DNA of 64,000 nt from Tuwongella immobilis. GTDB taxonomy: Bacteria; Planctomycetota; Planctomycetia; Gemmatales; Gemmataceae. The notes under the pieces are model-generated. The model saw nothing but the letters and a program-made list of their open reading frames with translations. It did no database searches and was not told the origin of the DNA. A program made the position numbers and the translations under genes. The stretch lies in assembly GCF_901538355.1 (NCBI RefSeq), contig NZ_LR593887.1, positions 2,146,920 to 2,210,919 of the forward strand, read 5' to 3'. Of the stretch, positions 1 through 15,000 are shown piece by piece; within the stretch, counting starts at the first letter, position 1, and each line of letters opens with the position of its first letter.

Positions 1-3000
1 GGACATTGACACCGATAATCGGACCTTTGTGGGTGAACTTGCGACCGACATTTTGCTCATCGAAGGAACGCAGCTGGATGATACGATTTTGCTCAGTCAG
101 GATGCCAAATCTGAGCAACTTCGGGCGGATATCAACGGCGTTACCATCTATGTCGATTGGCGGCGGGATGGCGTGGCCCAAGTTGAACAGATTCGCATCA
201 GTGGATTCAGTGGCGACGATTGGCTCGGGTTTGCAGATGATGCGACGGCGCAATTGCTGAGCCAAACCAACGGGAAAGCGACGATTCCGCTGGTCGATCC
301 GCTCTGGCAGGAACGCGATGAATGGGCCAGCATGATCGACGGTGGATCGGGCAATGACACGCTCATGGGGTCGTCCGGCCGCGACCATCTCGACGGCGGC
401 GCAGGGAGTGATGAGCTGTACGGCATGGCGGGGCACGATCGCCTCTGGGGGGATTTGTCGCTGGATGTGGCCAATGACGGCGATCTGGATCGGCTTTATG
501 GCGGGCAGGGGAACGATGACCTGATTGGTGGCGGCGGGCGAAACGAAATCTATGCCTGGTCGCGCAATCCGTTTCTGGGTGGGCAGTTCGGTGTGTTCGT
601 CGATTCCAACGGGCGATTGGTCGATTCCAGCGGCGATGCCAATGGAGATGGCTTGCTGGACGATGGGTCGGGGAAACCGGCGTATTCGCTCGAAGATACG
701 GGGTTGAATCGCAATTTGGGCGGGCCGAATCGGGATTTGCTCTACGGCGGAACGGGGCTGGATTTTCTGGAGGGGAATGGGCCGACTGGGCCGGATGTCG
801 CGGCTGAAGATCGCGATGTGTTGCTGGATCGCAACAATCAACCGTTCGATGCTCGGGATGCGGGGCTGGCGGGAGAGGCCTGGAAGGAATACGCCCGGCA
901 AAGCGATCAAGTTTGGTATTATTCCGGCAGCAATAAAAACGATGTGATTACGGTCGATTACGTCACCGAACCCGGCGGGCTGCTTTCCGCGCGGCATCTG
1001 ATTACCCGATTGACCGAAAATCAGGGTAATTTCACCTTTGATGCGCAGGTGCAACTGGCGTTTGATGCGGTGGGCAAAGATGGCAAGCCGGTCTGGGCCG
1101 ATGGTGGGAACTGGTTCAATCCCGAGACGTTGCAGTTCGAGCCAGGCAGTGATTTATCGAGCGTTTTGCCCGCCGATCGGGATGTTTTCGCAATCATTAT
1201 TGATGCATTTGGCGGCGATGACCGCATTCAAGTGGGGCCGACGGTGCTGCGCTCGGTTTGGATCGACGGCGGAACGGGAAATGATCGCATTGAGGTCAGC
1301 TCCGGCACGCCGCTGCTCCCCGATCGCACCGAAACGCCCAGTCGGAACGATGCCAGCCAGTCGGCCTATTCGCTGGGGACTATCGATGGCAATCGACGCA
1401 TCATCGGCTTGACGCTCGACTCGCCCACCGACATCGATTGGTACGATTTCCAACTCGCGCAGCCACCCCGAGTTGGCGAATCGCTGCACGTGGTGAGTTT
1501 GGCCTCGGCCGATGGCGTGGTCGTGGAACTGTTCGGAATCGTCAATACGCCTGACGGCCCCCAGTTGGAATCGTTGCGGGTCTCGCAAGATGGCAGACTG
1601 AATCTCGCCGGACTATTGCCACAAACCAAGTATTCGCTGCAAATCCGGAGCAATCGCACACCGACCCGCTATGAATTGACGTTTTCGGCGGGGGATTCCG
1701 GGGAAATCGGGACGCCGAACGATCTGCCGCAATCGCCGACAGCGTTGGGGAATTTCTCGCAAATTGGTCGAAATCTCGGCTTTTCGCTGCATCTGCCCAG
1801 TGATGTCGATTGGTACGAATTCAACTTGGAACAACTCGGAACCGCTGGCGATTCGTTCCGAATCATTCCCGAATTCACGGGGGAATTGATCGTAGAATTG
1901 TATGGAAATGATCTTTCGACGCCAATTCAGACACAGCGCGGGTATGGCCCGATTGATCCAGCGGTGATCTCGCTGGCGGGGATGGCGGCGGGGAAATATC
2001 GGCTGCAAATTCGTGGGACAACGGCAGGGAATTACGAAATTGCCGGGTCGCGTTCGCTGCAACGTCTGGATCGCAGCGGAGTTGGGCAATTCATCGATTT
2101 GAGTGATCCCCGTGTCGGTGACCGCCGGGATATTCTGATCGGCGGCGACGGGAATGATACGATTCGCGGTGGTTCCGGCGAGGATTGGATTCTCGGCGGG
2201 GCGGGAAATGATGTGCTTTCCGGTGGGACCGATCGGCAGTCCAGCGATCTGATTTGGGGCGGCGATGGCGACGATACCATGCAATTGCTGCCCGATGCGC
2301 TGCCACTGGCGAATCGGGCCGGGAATCGCTCGCTGAACCCAAGCGATCAAGCGACATACGTGCCAACCTTCGCCGATCGATTCGATGGCGGATCGGGAAA
2401 TGATCGCATTTTGTTCCTGGGCGGTGATATCGATGCGGCAGGGAATGCGGTGTCGGACCATGTGGCGGTGCGGTACAACGCGATTTTAGGCCGGTACGAA
2501 GTTGCGACTCGGGTTTGGGATACGACGCATCAACAATTTACGACCGTGAACGGGGCCACTGGTGGAGCGTGGGTTCAAGAATATGCCTTTTTCCAGGCGT
2601 TGCGCGTGGAAGGCTTCCGGATTGATACCCGGGCGGGGAACGACGAAGTCCGTGCCGATTCGGGCTATTTCATCGGCGCGGGCGAATGGGGATTCACCGC
2701 TGAGGCCCGCCCGAATGGGGCACTGTTGACGCATTTGGAGATTCTTGGCGGCGATGGGAATGATCGGCTGTTTGGTGGGGCTGGAAACGACACGATTGAT
2801 GGCGGAGCGGGGGCGGATGCGCTCTGGGGCGGCGGGGGACAGGATTCGCTTTTGGGCGGGGCCGGGGACGACTGGCTGGCGGGTGGTTCGGAATTGATCG
2901 CCCCGGATGCCTACGAATTCGCCCCGAATCGGCCCGGAAATAACGATCAACCGCAAAATGCACCGCGGATCGCGCTGGCTCCGGGGTTACCGCTCACCGG

Positions 3001-6000
3001 ATTGACCTTCCATCGCGGGGATTCCGTCGATTGGTATGCGATTGCTGCGCCGCAGGTGACGGCATTGTTCGGTACGTCGCGCACCGGGCGATTGCTGTCG
3101 TCGCAACTCGCGTCTAGCGTGGGCACGGTGACGGTGTTTGCCGCCAATTCGGTGGCGAGTCCGGGCGTGGACTTGGTGCCCATCGAGCAGTTTGCGGGAG
3201 TGCCCGAATTTTATCTCATTCGGGTCATGACGACGGGGACGGAGCCAACGGCATATCAATTGACTTGGAATCCGCAGTCGCAGGCGACGGTGCTGCTCGA
3301 CGCAAAATCCCAGGCCGCTTCAGACGATTGGCAGCCGGTGTTGCAGGTGGGCGACGATTGGGTGCCGACGGTGATTCCGATCGGCGATTTCAACGGCGAT
3401 GGCTATGCGGACGCGATCGTGGCCGCCTCGGCGACGGAGTCGACGGCCAAGGTGGCATTTGGCAGTGCGACGGGGCTGGGGACCGACGATCAAGCGTTGA
3501 CGTTGCAGCTTCGTTCGCCGTTGCTGGCGAGTGGAAATCTGCCGCAATCGCGGGGGCGCTTTGGCGATTTCAACGGGGACGGCATCCACGATTTGGCCAT
3601 CGTTTCGATGAATCATCCCAATTTCAACGGCGTCGATTTGCTACTGGGGCGAGCGAATTGGGGCCAAGTGGAAGTCGGTACAACCAACCCGCTTGCGGGG
3701 GCAGTTTCGGTGGAATCGCTGGCCGATTTGCGGATCAGCTCTCCGATTTCTTGGGCGGCCCGTCTGGAATTGGGCACAGTCGATCAAATTGGTGCACCGG
3801 ACGATTTGCTGCTGGGGCTTCCGGACCAGGGCAAAGTCTATCGTCTGCCCGGTTCCACGGCATGGAAACCGGCATTGGGCACGCTCTATTTGGCCGATTT
3901 CGAGGGAGATTTGGGTCAATCCAGTGCCGATGGCACGCAGATGACGGGCTTGTGGCATCCCTCCCGTGGGCGGACGCCGACCGGGGCGGGGTGGAGTGCA
4001 TATTTTGGGCAGCAAGAAACGCCTGGAATCGGCGGTGGAAATTATCAAACCGGCGATGTCGTGCGTGGGGAGCTGACGACGCCGCGAATTTCGCTGGCGA
4101 ATGTGCCGGAAACCGCTTCGGTGACGCTGGCGTTCGATTATTGGCTGCAAACCGAGGCCAATCTCACCAATGGCGGGCCGGATCGTGCGGAAGTGCTGTT
4201 CTCGAAAGATAACGTCACGTTCCAGTCGCTTGGATCGAATATCGCGCTCTTGAGCGATCCATCGGTCGTCTGGCGTTCGGTGGAATTGGCGCTGGATGGG
4301 GTGCTGGGCAACTATCGCGGCGATTTGTGGATTCGTTTCCGCTTCGACAGTCTGGATTCCGAGGCGAATTTCTACGAAGGTTGGTACCTGGACAACCTCA
4401 CCGTGAAGGCCGGTGCGACCCGATTGGCATTGGGGACGCCGGTTCTGGATGTCGGTGGGAGTCGATTGCGGCTTCAGGCAGTTGGGCTGGGGGATTGGGT
4501 CGGGGCCACTCCCGGTCAGGAATGGGGGATTCTGGAAGCGATCGATGCGGGGAACGGTCAGGCGGCGTTCGCGTCGAAACTGCATGTCTATTCTGGCACA
4601 ACCAAGCTCGTTTCGTTGGAAGTGCCGGATGCGCTGGCAGATTTGCGAGCGCTGGGCGATGTCACGGGCGATGGGCTGACGGATGTCGTTCTCGCAACCG
4701 CCAGCAAGAGTTGGCTGCTGCCTGGAACGACGGCGATTCCCTCGGGAAGTGTGCCGCAATTCCTGCAAAGTCATGGCGGAATCATCGGTTTGGGCGATGT
4801 GAATGGCGACGGGCATGCCGATTGGGGGGCGATGCTGCCGGTTCGCACACCGCGGCTGACGAGCGGCGAAATCGAGCATTTGGTGGGGCATGTCTGGTTC
4901 GGTGGACCGAATTTTGAGTGGAATTTCACGCGGCCTGCCGATTTGCAGATCGAAGCGACGCAACCGACCTACGGCAGTGTCGGCACGCTGGCGGCGGAGT
5001 GGTGGCGATTTGCGGGGCTTGGCAATGTGAATGGCGATCTCTCGCCAATCACAAAATTGCCGCTGAATGATCTGGCGATTGCCGACGATGGATCGTTGGG
5101 AAATTCGCTGACGATCATTCGGGGACAATCGACGGGACGCGGGACGACGCTGCCGCAAGCGATGGGGAATCGCTATCTCTGGGAAATGGCGAGTGGCTCA
5201 TCGACGCAACCGCTGCCTGCACCGTTTGTTTGGACGCAACCGCCGACAACGGCGAATTCGCATTCCGTCTCGAGTGCCGTGGCATTGGCCGGCGATCAAT
5301 CCAATGCGCGGCTTCAGGAAATGGTGCCGGTGGGCGATTTCAACGGCGATGGGCACACCGATTTTCTCATCATCGGGGCCGATCGAAGTAGTTTGTTGTT
5401 TGGCCCGCTCGATCTCCGTGGCACCGAATCGCTACGCGACCATGCGGATTTAGTCTTTCTGCGATCGGATTATGGCACTCCTGCGCTGCGTGCTGGGAAT
5501 TCAAACGGATCGCAAAAAAGTATCGCCTATGCCGATCTCGCCTTCCTGAAGCATGTTTCGGGGACGCAATATCAACTGCGGATCGTGGAAGGCACCTCGC
5601 AACTGGCGCCGAATGTGTCGATGAATCTGGTCACGTTGCCGGGCAGTTGGGCGAATCAGCCGGTCCGGTTGTCTTGGCTGCACGCCGATGGAGATGCGAC
5701 TTCGGACATTCTCATTGCTCCTGAACAAGTGGCCGCGGGTGAGTCGTTGGTGGGGGTGATCGTCTCGACAACCGGCACCCGAATGCGGGAGATTTTCCGC
5801 ACCAATCTTGCTGCGGCGCGGCCTCAAGTCTCCGTGGCGGGAGACATGACCGGCGACGGGGTGGATGATCTGCTCATCGCCGGTGCCGAGCCGCAGCAGC
5901 TTCATTTCATTCCGGGGGCGGCAGTTCTCACGCCATCGGTGACGCTCACGGAAGCGAATGGAAATGGGATTCGGCCCGTCGCAACGGGAGTTTCGGTCAG

Positions 6001-9000
6001 CGAAATTCGTGAACTGGGGGATCTCAACAAAGACGGCTTCGCAGATGTGGCGATCAGTCTCGGTGGTTGGGCGACGCAACTGCATCTGGGATCGGTGGTT
6101 CCGAGTTTTCAACCACGATTGACGATCACCAACGCCGGGGCAAGTACCAACCCGAATTTTGAGACGCGATTGATTCCCACGGTGGGCGATTTCGACGGGG
6201 ATCGCCTGCCCGATCTGGCGATTCTGCGAAGTGTGCGGCAGACCGTCGATGGCAATACGACGCCACTGATTGGCGAAATTTCGCTGTTTCCGAATGTGCT
6301 GCAATTCTCTGGGGCGCTGGATTTGTCCGCCGCAGGAATCCGCATCGTCAGTACGGCAGCCAATGGAATTGTGCAAAATCTGGGGCGAATTCCCAATCTG
6401 AACACCGACGGCGATGCGTTTGCGGATCTGGTGGCGATCGCGTCGGACGCGGATGTGACGCTGGGCACGGTGCGAACACAAGCGGGGTTGGTGCGGGTGC
6501 TACGCGGGCAACCGCGAACCATTACCCTGGAAGACTCGGTGCCCGTGACCACGGTAAGCAATGAATCGATTCCCGGCGTTGGCGAATTTCTGACGGCGAA
6601 ACCGACCGCCAAAGCGGTCACGATCACCGGCACCACCACGGCGGGAACCACCGAAACCAGCGGCGCATGGCTGCGATTCCGCACGCAAGGCGATGGAAAC
6701 GCGGGGAATCAGCTTGCGGTGACGCAATTGCCGCAATCGCCGGTGACGGTGCGGCCATCGGCAACCGGCGAACTGACGCGGTTGGGCAATACCGATGTGC
6801 CGCGACTGACGACGGGAAGTCAGACGGCGATTCGCCAAGCGACGGCGACGGCAGGATTGTTGGAATTCGACCTTTCCGGCGTCGGTCATTTTCGATCGCT
6901 GGGCGAAAATCCGCTGAATTCGGCGATGTTGAACCTGCGCTACGAATTGCCATTCGCTCAGGCATCGCAACTTGCCATCCGCACGACGACGGCAAATGGG
7001 TGGCTCTATTTCGTCGATGCAACTGACAAACTGATTCGCACACAGGGCGATGCGCTCAGCACGGCGGAAGTCCTGACCTCGCAAAGTGATGCGCTCGGGA
7101 CAATTCTCGAAGTGACCACGGTCGGTGATCGCGTGGTGGTCAGCACGACGTTGGGGATGTTTCGCATTTCTGCCGGCGAGCGAATCGCGCAGCAGATTTC
7201 GTTCGATACTGGCTGGCAACGACTGACCGGCGTCGGCACGACGATATTCGCGGATCGCGGCGGGCAGCTCTTTCGAGCAGATGTGTCGGCGGCTGTGCCG
7301 AGCTTTTCGGCGGTGTCGCTGGGCTTCTCGCCGGGCAATCGCTTGTCCGCAAGCATCGGCGGGCAAGCCCTTTTGGTGGTGGCGGGGGCGTCGGATTTGG
7401 CGACCGTGAGCGCGGCGGGGATGGTCACGAAGCTGGCCACAGGAATCACGCCGACTCAACTGGTGGCGACCAATCAACGTCTCTATTTCGTCCACAATAA
7501 CGCTCTTTGGTCGAGCGATGGCACCCCTGCGGGAACGGCGACCATCGCCGGAGCCGGGGCGAATCCGACCCAGCTCACGGTGGTTGGTAACCGAGTTGCT
7601 TATGTGACCGGGACGCTGCTGAATCAAATCACGGGGACCACCGTTAGCACGATTCGGGATCTGGCGGCGGGGCAAATTTCGCAGGTCCAATCGCTGACCG
7701 CGCTCGGCGAGACGCTCTACTTTGTGGCCAGCGGTGTGGTGGGCAATCGGAATCGCGGCCTGGAATTGTGGAAGACCAATGGCACTGCCGAAGGCACGGT
7801 GATGGTCCGGGATATTTTCCCGGCAATCGGCGTCGGGTCCAATCCGCAACATCTGACGGCGGCTGGGGATGCGCTTTATTTCACCGCGACGGATGCGGAT
7901 GGCATCGTGAAGTTGTTCCGTTCGCAGGGCACCGAGGCGACGACGCTGGCGATCGGCCAATCCGATCTCCCCGCAACGCGAACCATCGGCAGTCTCGTGG
8001 GGATGGGGAATCAGTTGATTTTCGTCGATTCGTCGGCGATGCAAGTTTGGTCTCGAGCGGCAGATGGATCGGTCCGTGCGCTCCGCGATCGAGTCGAAGG
8101 GCAGATGCGTGTCGAAGTGCTTTCCGCTGAAGGGGATCGGGCGATTACCAGTGCCGATGGCGGCATGTCGGCCAGTCACACGCAAATCGTGGACATTCGC
8201 AATGGAGCGGGCACCCTGGCGGTGGATCTCACATCGGCCATTCGGGATGCCATTACCTCCGGTCGGACGCGAATTTCGGTGCGATTCACCGCAATTACCA
8301 GCGGGTTGAATCTGCAGTTGCTCCATCCTGCGGGAACATCGGACTCGACGCTGACGATGACGCCGAATTCGAGCGGATTCCGCATGGATGTCTACCAATC
8401 GGCGGATGGCAGTCGGGAATCGCTGCAGTTGCTGCGCAGCGGTGCCACCCTGGTAGATTGGCGGAATTTCACGGCGGGGACGTATTTTGTGCGGGTGTAC
8501 GGTGAATCCGGGCAGGCCGCGCCGTTCACCCTGGAAATGGCACCGCCCGTAGCCGGGTATTCCATTTCGGCGAAAGTTACCCTGGATGACCGGGATGTGC
8601 TGCGTGGCGGTGAGGGCAATGATCGCCTCATCGGCAATGCCGACGATGACCGCCTCTTCGGCGACGGCGGCAACGATCGGTTCCACGCCGATGCACACGA
8701 GCCACGGGACCGCGAAACGGGCGATTCGGTCTTCTCGATCTCGGATGCCGGAACGCAAGTTCTTCAGGACCGCGACGATACAGTTGTCGGCACCAATCGC
8801 ACCCGCACGCTCGATCCGGTGATTAGCCTGACGGATCGGATGCCGGATCGACAATTGCTGGCAGCCATTGCCGATTCGCTGGGAATTGTCGTGCGGATTG
8901 ACGCGAATGGTTCGCCACGGCCGGTCTCGCCGATCACCGCGAGTATGCTGGCGGAAATCACGCACCAGGATGCGAGCAATCGGGGCATTCAATCATTGGT

Positions 9001-12000
9001 CGGAATCGAATATCTCATCAATTTGCGATCGCTGAATCTGGCCAACAATCACGTCGCAGACCTCACGCCGATGACAGTCGGTACGTTTCAATCCGCTGAT
9101 GATGATCTCAAGGGGTCGGTCTCCGGGTTGGGACAATTGCGGCATCTCAATCTCGATGGGAACTCGCAAATCACCTCGTTGGCACCGCTATCGGGGGTGA
9201 AGCACTTGCAAACGCTGAGTTTCGATGCCGGGGCCGGATCGACATTGGCGGATGTGTCGCCCTTGGCGGGGCTGCAGCAGTTGCGGTGGCTCAGTCTGGC
9301 GAATCATCGCATTTCGGATACGCGCGTGCTGGCAACGCTGCCGGAACTGCGCTATGTCGATCTGCGGAATAACGCGGTTGCGGATCTTCAACCGCTCGCG
9401 GGCACCTGGATTCTGGACGATGGCGATCCGCAATATGCCCTCATCAATGGCGTGTGGCAGTTGGACCCCAATTCGAAGCCGACGCTCACCACCGGCAACT
9501 GGCAGTTGGCGACACCCGGTGTGGGCTACGATCGGGATTATCGCATCAATAACGGCCTGAATGCCGGTGAAGCGACGTGGCAGATTCGCGGATTGGAGCC
9601 GGGCCAATACGAAGTGTTTGTCACCTACCCGGCACATGATAGCCGGAGCAGCGCCGTGGCGTATCGCGTCGAAGGCACGGCCCAACTCCCTCTCGGCGGA
9701 TTGTCGCTGCTCAATGCCGCCCCCGCCGGGAGCGGTGCCCCCGGAAGTCGCAGCGAAACGTATTCCGTCATCATCGATACCGATACCGGCAAAATCTCGG
9801 GCGATGGCGACAATGATGACGCCCGATTCTACGGCATTCCGTTCCTGACGCAGGTGAATGACGGTGTCCGCGTCTTCCGAATTCTGGGCGATTTCCACAT
9901 CGGACCGGATCAAATTCGGATCGTCGGATCGAACGGAATGTGGCTGCAAGTCGGTCAGAATCTGACCATCGATTCCAAAGCGAAATTCCAAGCGTCGGCC
10001 AATGGATTACAGGGGAACGCGGGCGGCGGTTCCAGCGGCGGCGTGGGCGGACTCGGCGGATCGGGCGGCGGTGTGGGCGGACTCGGCGGCGCTGGCGGAA
10101 CCGCGGGCGTCGGGTTGGTCGGCAGCGTGCAAACCTTCTGGCGCGGCATGACCAGTTCCACTCTGGGCAGCGATGGCAAATCGGGAACTGCGGGTATTGT
10201 CGGTACGGTCGGCTTTTCTGGGCAATCCGCCTTTGCGGGGCCGGGCGGACAGGGCGGCTTGAACAATTCCCAAGGTGCGGGCCAAGGCGGGAGCGGTGGA
10301 ACTGGTGGAGTCGGGGTACTGGGAACGGCCGCACCGGGCGGATCGGGCGGGATCGGCGGTCTGGGAACCCGCACGAGTTTCATCAACTCCCCACCAGTGT
10401 ACACCTTGCGAACCGCCACCGCCGGACAAGACGGGACCAACGGATTTACCGGGCCGATCGGAACGACAGGTGAAACCGGACAAGCCGGGGCACCGGGGCA
10501 GAATCTGGCGGTAGGATTGACGCTGACTGCAGGCGGGGCCGGTGGCTCGGGCGGTGGCGGTGGCGGTGCAGCGGCGGGAACCGGCGGCGGTGGCGGCGGC
10601 GGTGGCGCAACCAGCGGGCAAGTCGTTTTCCGCAGTGGCGATGGCTTCTCGTGGCTGACCGGATTCAACGCGGGGACGGCTGGCGGCACAGGTGGCAGAG
10701 GTGGGGCCGGTGGCTCGGGCGGCATCGGCGGCGCGGGCGGTGGTGGCGGCGGCGCGTTTGCCATTCAAGCGAACGGAATTTTGCAGATTTTCGGAAGCGA
10801 ATTCACCAGTCGCGGCGGAAACGGCGAGGCTGGCACGGCAGGGACGCCCGGCACGACTGGCGAAGCCTCCTCGTCGTTTGTATCCGCTCCGGGAAGTTCG
10901 TCGAGTTTCCCCATGGGTGGCAGAGGTGGGTTTGGCGGCAAGGGTGGCGATGGCGGTGTTGGCGGAACTGGCGGCGGTGGTGCGGGCGGGGCCGGTGGCA
11001 CGGTGATGCTCATCGGTAGCGATGTGGTCGGTTCGTTTGTTGCGGATACGTCGGGTGGCGCGGGCGGCGGCAATGCCGTCAACGGCGGCGCGGGGCGGCT
11101 GGTGCTGGCGTCCAATGCCAGCGAATCGCTGCAATCCTCGACCGTCATCGGCAGTCGGGCAGAAATTCTCGCCGCCGGAAGTCGCTCCGCAACGCCGTAT
11201 GTCGTGAATCAGCCGCAGGTTCCGAATTTGGTCGGTCTGCAAGGCGGGGCCGGTGCATTCGGATTGGCCCAAGTGGCGGCCCGCGATCTGTTGAATTCGG
11301 CGGTGCTGCAGGCGGCTCCGACGGGGGCGAGTGCGGCGGTCTTGCGGTTGCCGGATGCCGCCGGTTGGTTCGGTGGAAATTACGCCGGGTTTGATGTGGT
11401 TGTGGTGGCGAATCTGAGCAATTCCCCCATCGCCGCCCCGCGATTTGGCACCGGCACGATCTTGCTGCCGATGATGCACGGATCGGCGATCGATGATCCG
11501 TTATTCGGCGGAAGCGGGCCGCGAATCATCAGTGAATTGGGCCCGAATCAAGTCTTCGTGGCGATGATTCCCGAATCGGTCGGGCAGATCAGCGTCGGCG
11601 GAAACAACGCCCTCGCGGTGCCGGTGACGCGATCGGTGGATATGGCGGCTGGGGAAGTATTCTTCGTCTCGTTGGATGGCGATGTCCGCATTCATTCGCA
11701 GACGAGCTTGATCGACAATATGGTCGGCGGGACCGCGTGGCGCAGCCTGGGAACGTATGCGCTGTCGAAGCAAACCGATGGCCAGACGATGCTTACGGTG
11801 AATGCCTCGAATCTGACGAATGCGAATTTCGTCGCGGATGCGGTGCGAATTGTGCGGGTGAATCGGCCGCTGCCACAATTGCAACAGCTCGATGTGACCG
11901 GGAATCCGCTGGATAACCACGCGGTGGAGGGGCTTGCCGATTGGATGATGCAGCGCCAAGGCGGAGATCGGCTGGAAACGCCTGGCATTGTCGAAGGGGT

Positions 12001-15000
12001 GCTGTTCGATCGCACGACGCTGCCGTGGGTCGCTCCGGTCTCGCCCGTGTCGCTGACGGCTCCGAATCAGACCGTGAATCTGGATGCGTCGATTCGCTAC
12101 GGCAGCATCGGCGTGCAGTTCCCGTTTGCGACAACCTCCACGGTGCAGAGCCTCGGTACGCAGGCGGATGGCAAACTGATTTTGGTGGGGACGGCGTCGG
12201 GAGATGCTTCCAGTGGCAACTTCGGGAGCGATGTGGCGATTACGCGATTGAATACCAGCGGAACCACCGATCCGACGTTCGGGAATTTCGGGGCGGTGCG
12301 GACGAATCTGCCCGGCGATCAAGTCGTGGCGGGGAGTGTGGTGCTGCCCGATGGCCGCATTGTCGTCGCCGCAACTTCTACCAATAGCCAAGGAAACAGC
12401 GATGTGATGCTGATTCGCTATTTCCCGGATGGCACGATCGACCCGACATTTGGCAGTAACGGTGTGGTGGTGCAGGACTTCGGCACCGCCGATGTGGTGA
12501 CGAGCCTTTCCGTTCAAAGCGATGGGCGACTGGTGGTGGCCGGGAGTATCGGCACGACAGCGGCCGTGCTGCGATTCCGCCCCGACGGCACGCTGGACAC
12601 CACCTTTGATGGCGTGCAACGCGACGGCGTGGTGACATTCCAATTCGAAGCCGGCGGAAATTCGCAATTCCGCGCCGTGACAATCGCCCCGGATGGCAAG
12701 ATCGTGGCTGCGGGGTGGACTGCTCCGACCGCGAACGGAATTCGTCGAATGGCGATTGCCCGGTTGACCTCAGTTGGAGCACTCGACACGAGTTTCAACG
12801 CGACGGGCTTTCGACTCGTCGATACGGGGGGAGCGGGGAGCGATGTGGCGAATACCGTCGCGATTGCTCCAACTGGGGAAATTGTGGTGGCGGGGTACGC
12901 CGAGCGGAATCCGCAATTTTCGGAGGTGCTGAACGGGCCTGTCCGATTCACTCGGGAAATCGCGCTTCTGCGAATCACTTCAGCCGGTGCATCTGACAAG
13001 ACGTTCGATGGCGATGGAATCGCGTTCCGAAAGTCACCGATTCCCGATGGTAACGCGGCTTATGTCCAGACGGAAGCGAATGCCTTAGTCGTTCGCAGCG
13101 ATGGGCGAATTCTGGTCACGGGTGGAGAATATTCTGGGATTCGGAATTCGATTCGATTCCCGGATAATCGCATTGTAGTCGGGTTCACGAAGGCCGGGGC
13201 ACTCGACACCAGTTTTGACGGCGATGGTGTGTTGAGCAGCGACTGGTTTACCACTGCAGCCGGTGCTGGGCAGGCCATTCGACTGGATGGCAACCGGATT
13301 CTGTTGGCTGGGGCCGGTGCGGGGACTGGTATTGCAGGCAATGTTGCAGCAGTCCAGCTCAACGGCCAAGCGGATTTGACCTTCCGCAACAGCAGTGTGA
13401 CGTTCACGGCGACGAGCGATAATCCCGGTGTGACCGTCAGCGTCATCGAGAGCAACTTCACGCCGCAATTGGTACTCAACCGCGTGGGCGGATTCACGGG
13501 CACGGCCCAAATCACGGTCACGGCCACGGGTGCCGAAGGTTCGCGCGGGCGGCGATCATCGCAAATTCTCGATGTCCACGTCGGTGTCGGCGCGGCCTAC
13601 GGCGTCAAGATTGACGATCAATCCCCCGCGATGGCGGTCGAGGGAACGCGGTTCTTCTGGGATCAGAATCTCAACGGCAAGTGGGATTCCGCCGAGCCGC
13701 TTGGCATCAGCGATTGGGCCGGGAAATATCGGTTTGTCAATTTGCCGTTGGGCGCATCCTCGCTGATTTCTGAGTTGCGAATCGACGGCAAATTGGCCGA
13801 TCCCGCCTGGGAAGAAATCGGCGGCAGCGTCACCTCCGGAATGAAAGTCTTTCCGATTGCCCCGGCAGGCAGTCTACCCACCGGGGCACGCGATTTTGTC
13901 CGAGTCGATGGCGTCGATTGGTTTGCGGCGGGGAACGACTTGTGGCGGCTCGACGGCACCACGGCGATTCGCGCCTTCGTCGGTGCGGCAAATTTCGCAC
14001 CACGGGATCTGGTGGCATTTGGTGACACGTTGTATTTCGTCGCTCGATCGCCCAGCGATGGCCGTGAGCAAATCTACCGCTGGCAGAATTCGGCTCCGGT
14101 CGTTGCCTCGACGTTCACGTCAACAGGGCACCGGATTTCGGAATTGACGGTGGCCGGCGATCGACTCGGATTCCTGCTCAATCGCACGCCAACCACCTCG
14201 AATCTGCCGGAATTCTGGCAGATGACCCACCAGGGCACCCCGACTCTCCGAATCGATCCCAACACCGGCGGCCAGAGCGCTACCTGGGGCGGAATGCAGC
14301 AGCTCACCGCGATCGGGACGGATTGGCTGGTCATCGCCGGCATCGGCAGCACTCGGCAGGTGCGGCAAATTCTGCCAAGCAGCACCACGACATTGACCAC
14401 CAGCACGGAATCGACCGGGGTGCAAGAATTCCGATTCGTCGGCGAGCGGTTGTTCTTCACCGCCAACGGGCAGCTCCATGTGCAAAACGGGGGCACCGCC
14501 ACGCGAATCAGCGACCCGGCGACTCTGCCGAATTTCAATCCCACGCAATTGGTTTCTTGGAATGGCGGACTGTGGTTCAATGCCTGGACCGCCGCGCATG
14601 GCCGCGAGTTATGGACCAGCGACGGCATCACCGTCACGCGGATGAGCGATATCGCCGGCGTGCCTGGCGTTTGGGGATTGCAGCGGGATACCGGCCACAT
14701 CGTCCGAATTGATCCAACCACCGGCCAAGAACTCGGCGGGCTTCCCGTTCCGTTCGGTACGCCGAATTCGGATGATTCCGGGTTATCCATGTCGGCGGAT
14801 GGCAAGTGGATCGTGTATCACAACCTCGCGCTGGCAACGACTCCGCACACGCTCGGCGGAATCGACCCGACTGGCGTAAACTCCAGTCTGTTTTCCACGC
14901 AGTTGAATCAACGTGGCGGGTTGTCCACCCGAGCGGCGGGCAACGTCACCATCTTCGCGGAGAATTTCGACGGGACGACCAGTCAGTTCGGTGTCGAAAA

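Noticed and set aside
6500-8992. An 830-codon open frame on the minus strand inside the giant gene
   Set aside because: Such antisense frames recur throughout this GC-rich, stop-poor sequence. The translation is Arg/His/Pro-rich with no family motif, while the plus strand shows clear repeat domains.
10007-11479. A 490-codon minus-strand open frame opposite the glycine-rich block
   Set aside because: It is only the reverse complement of ggc repeats (Ala/Pro/Arg-rich translation). The plus strand encodes the repeat in a consistent frame.
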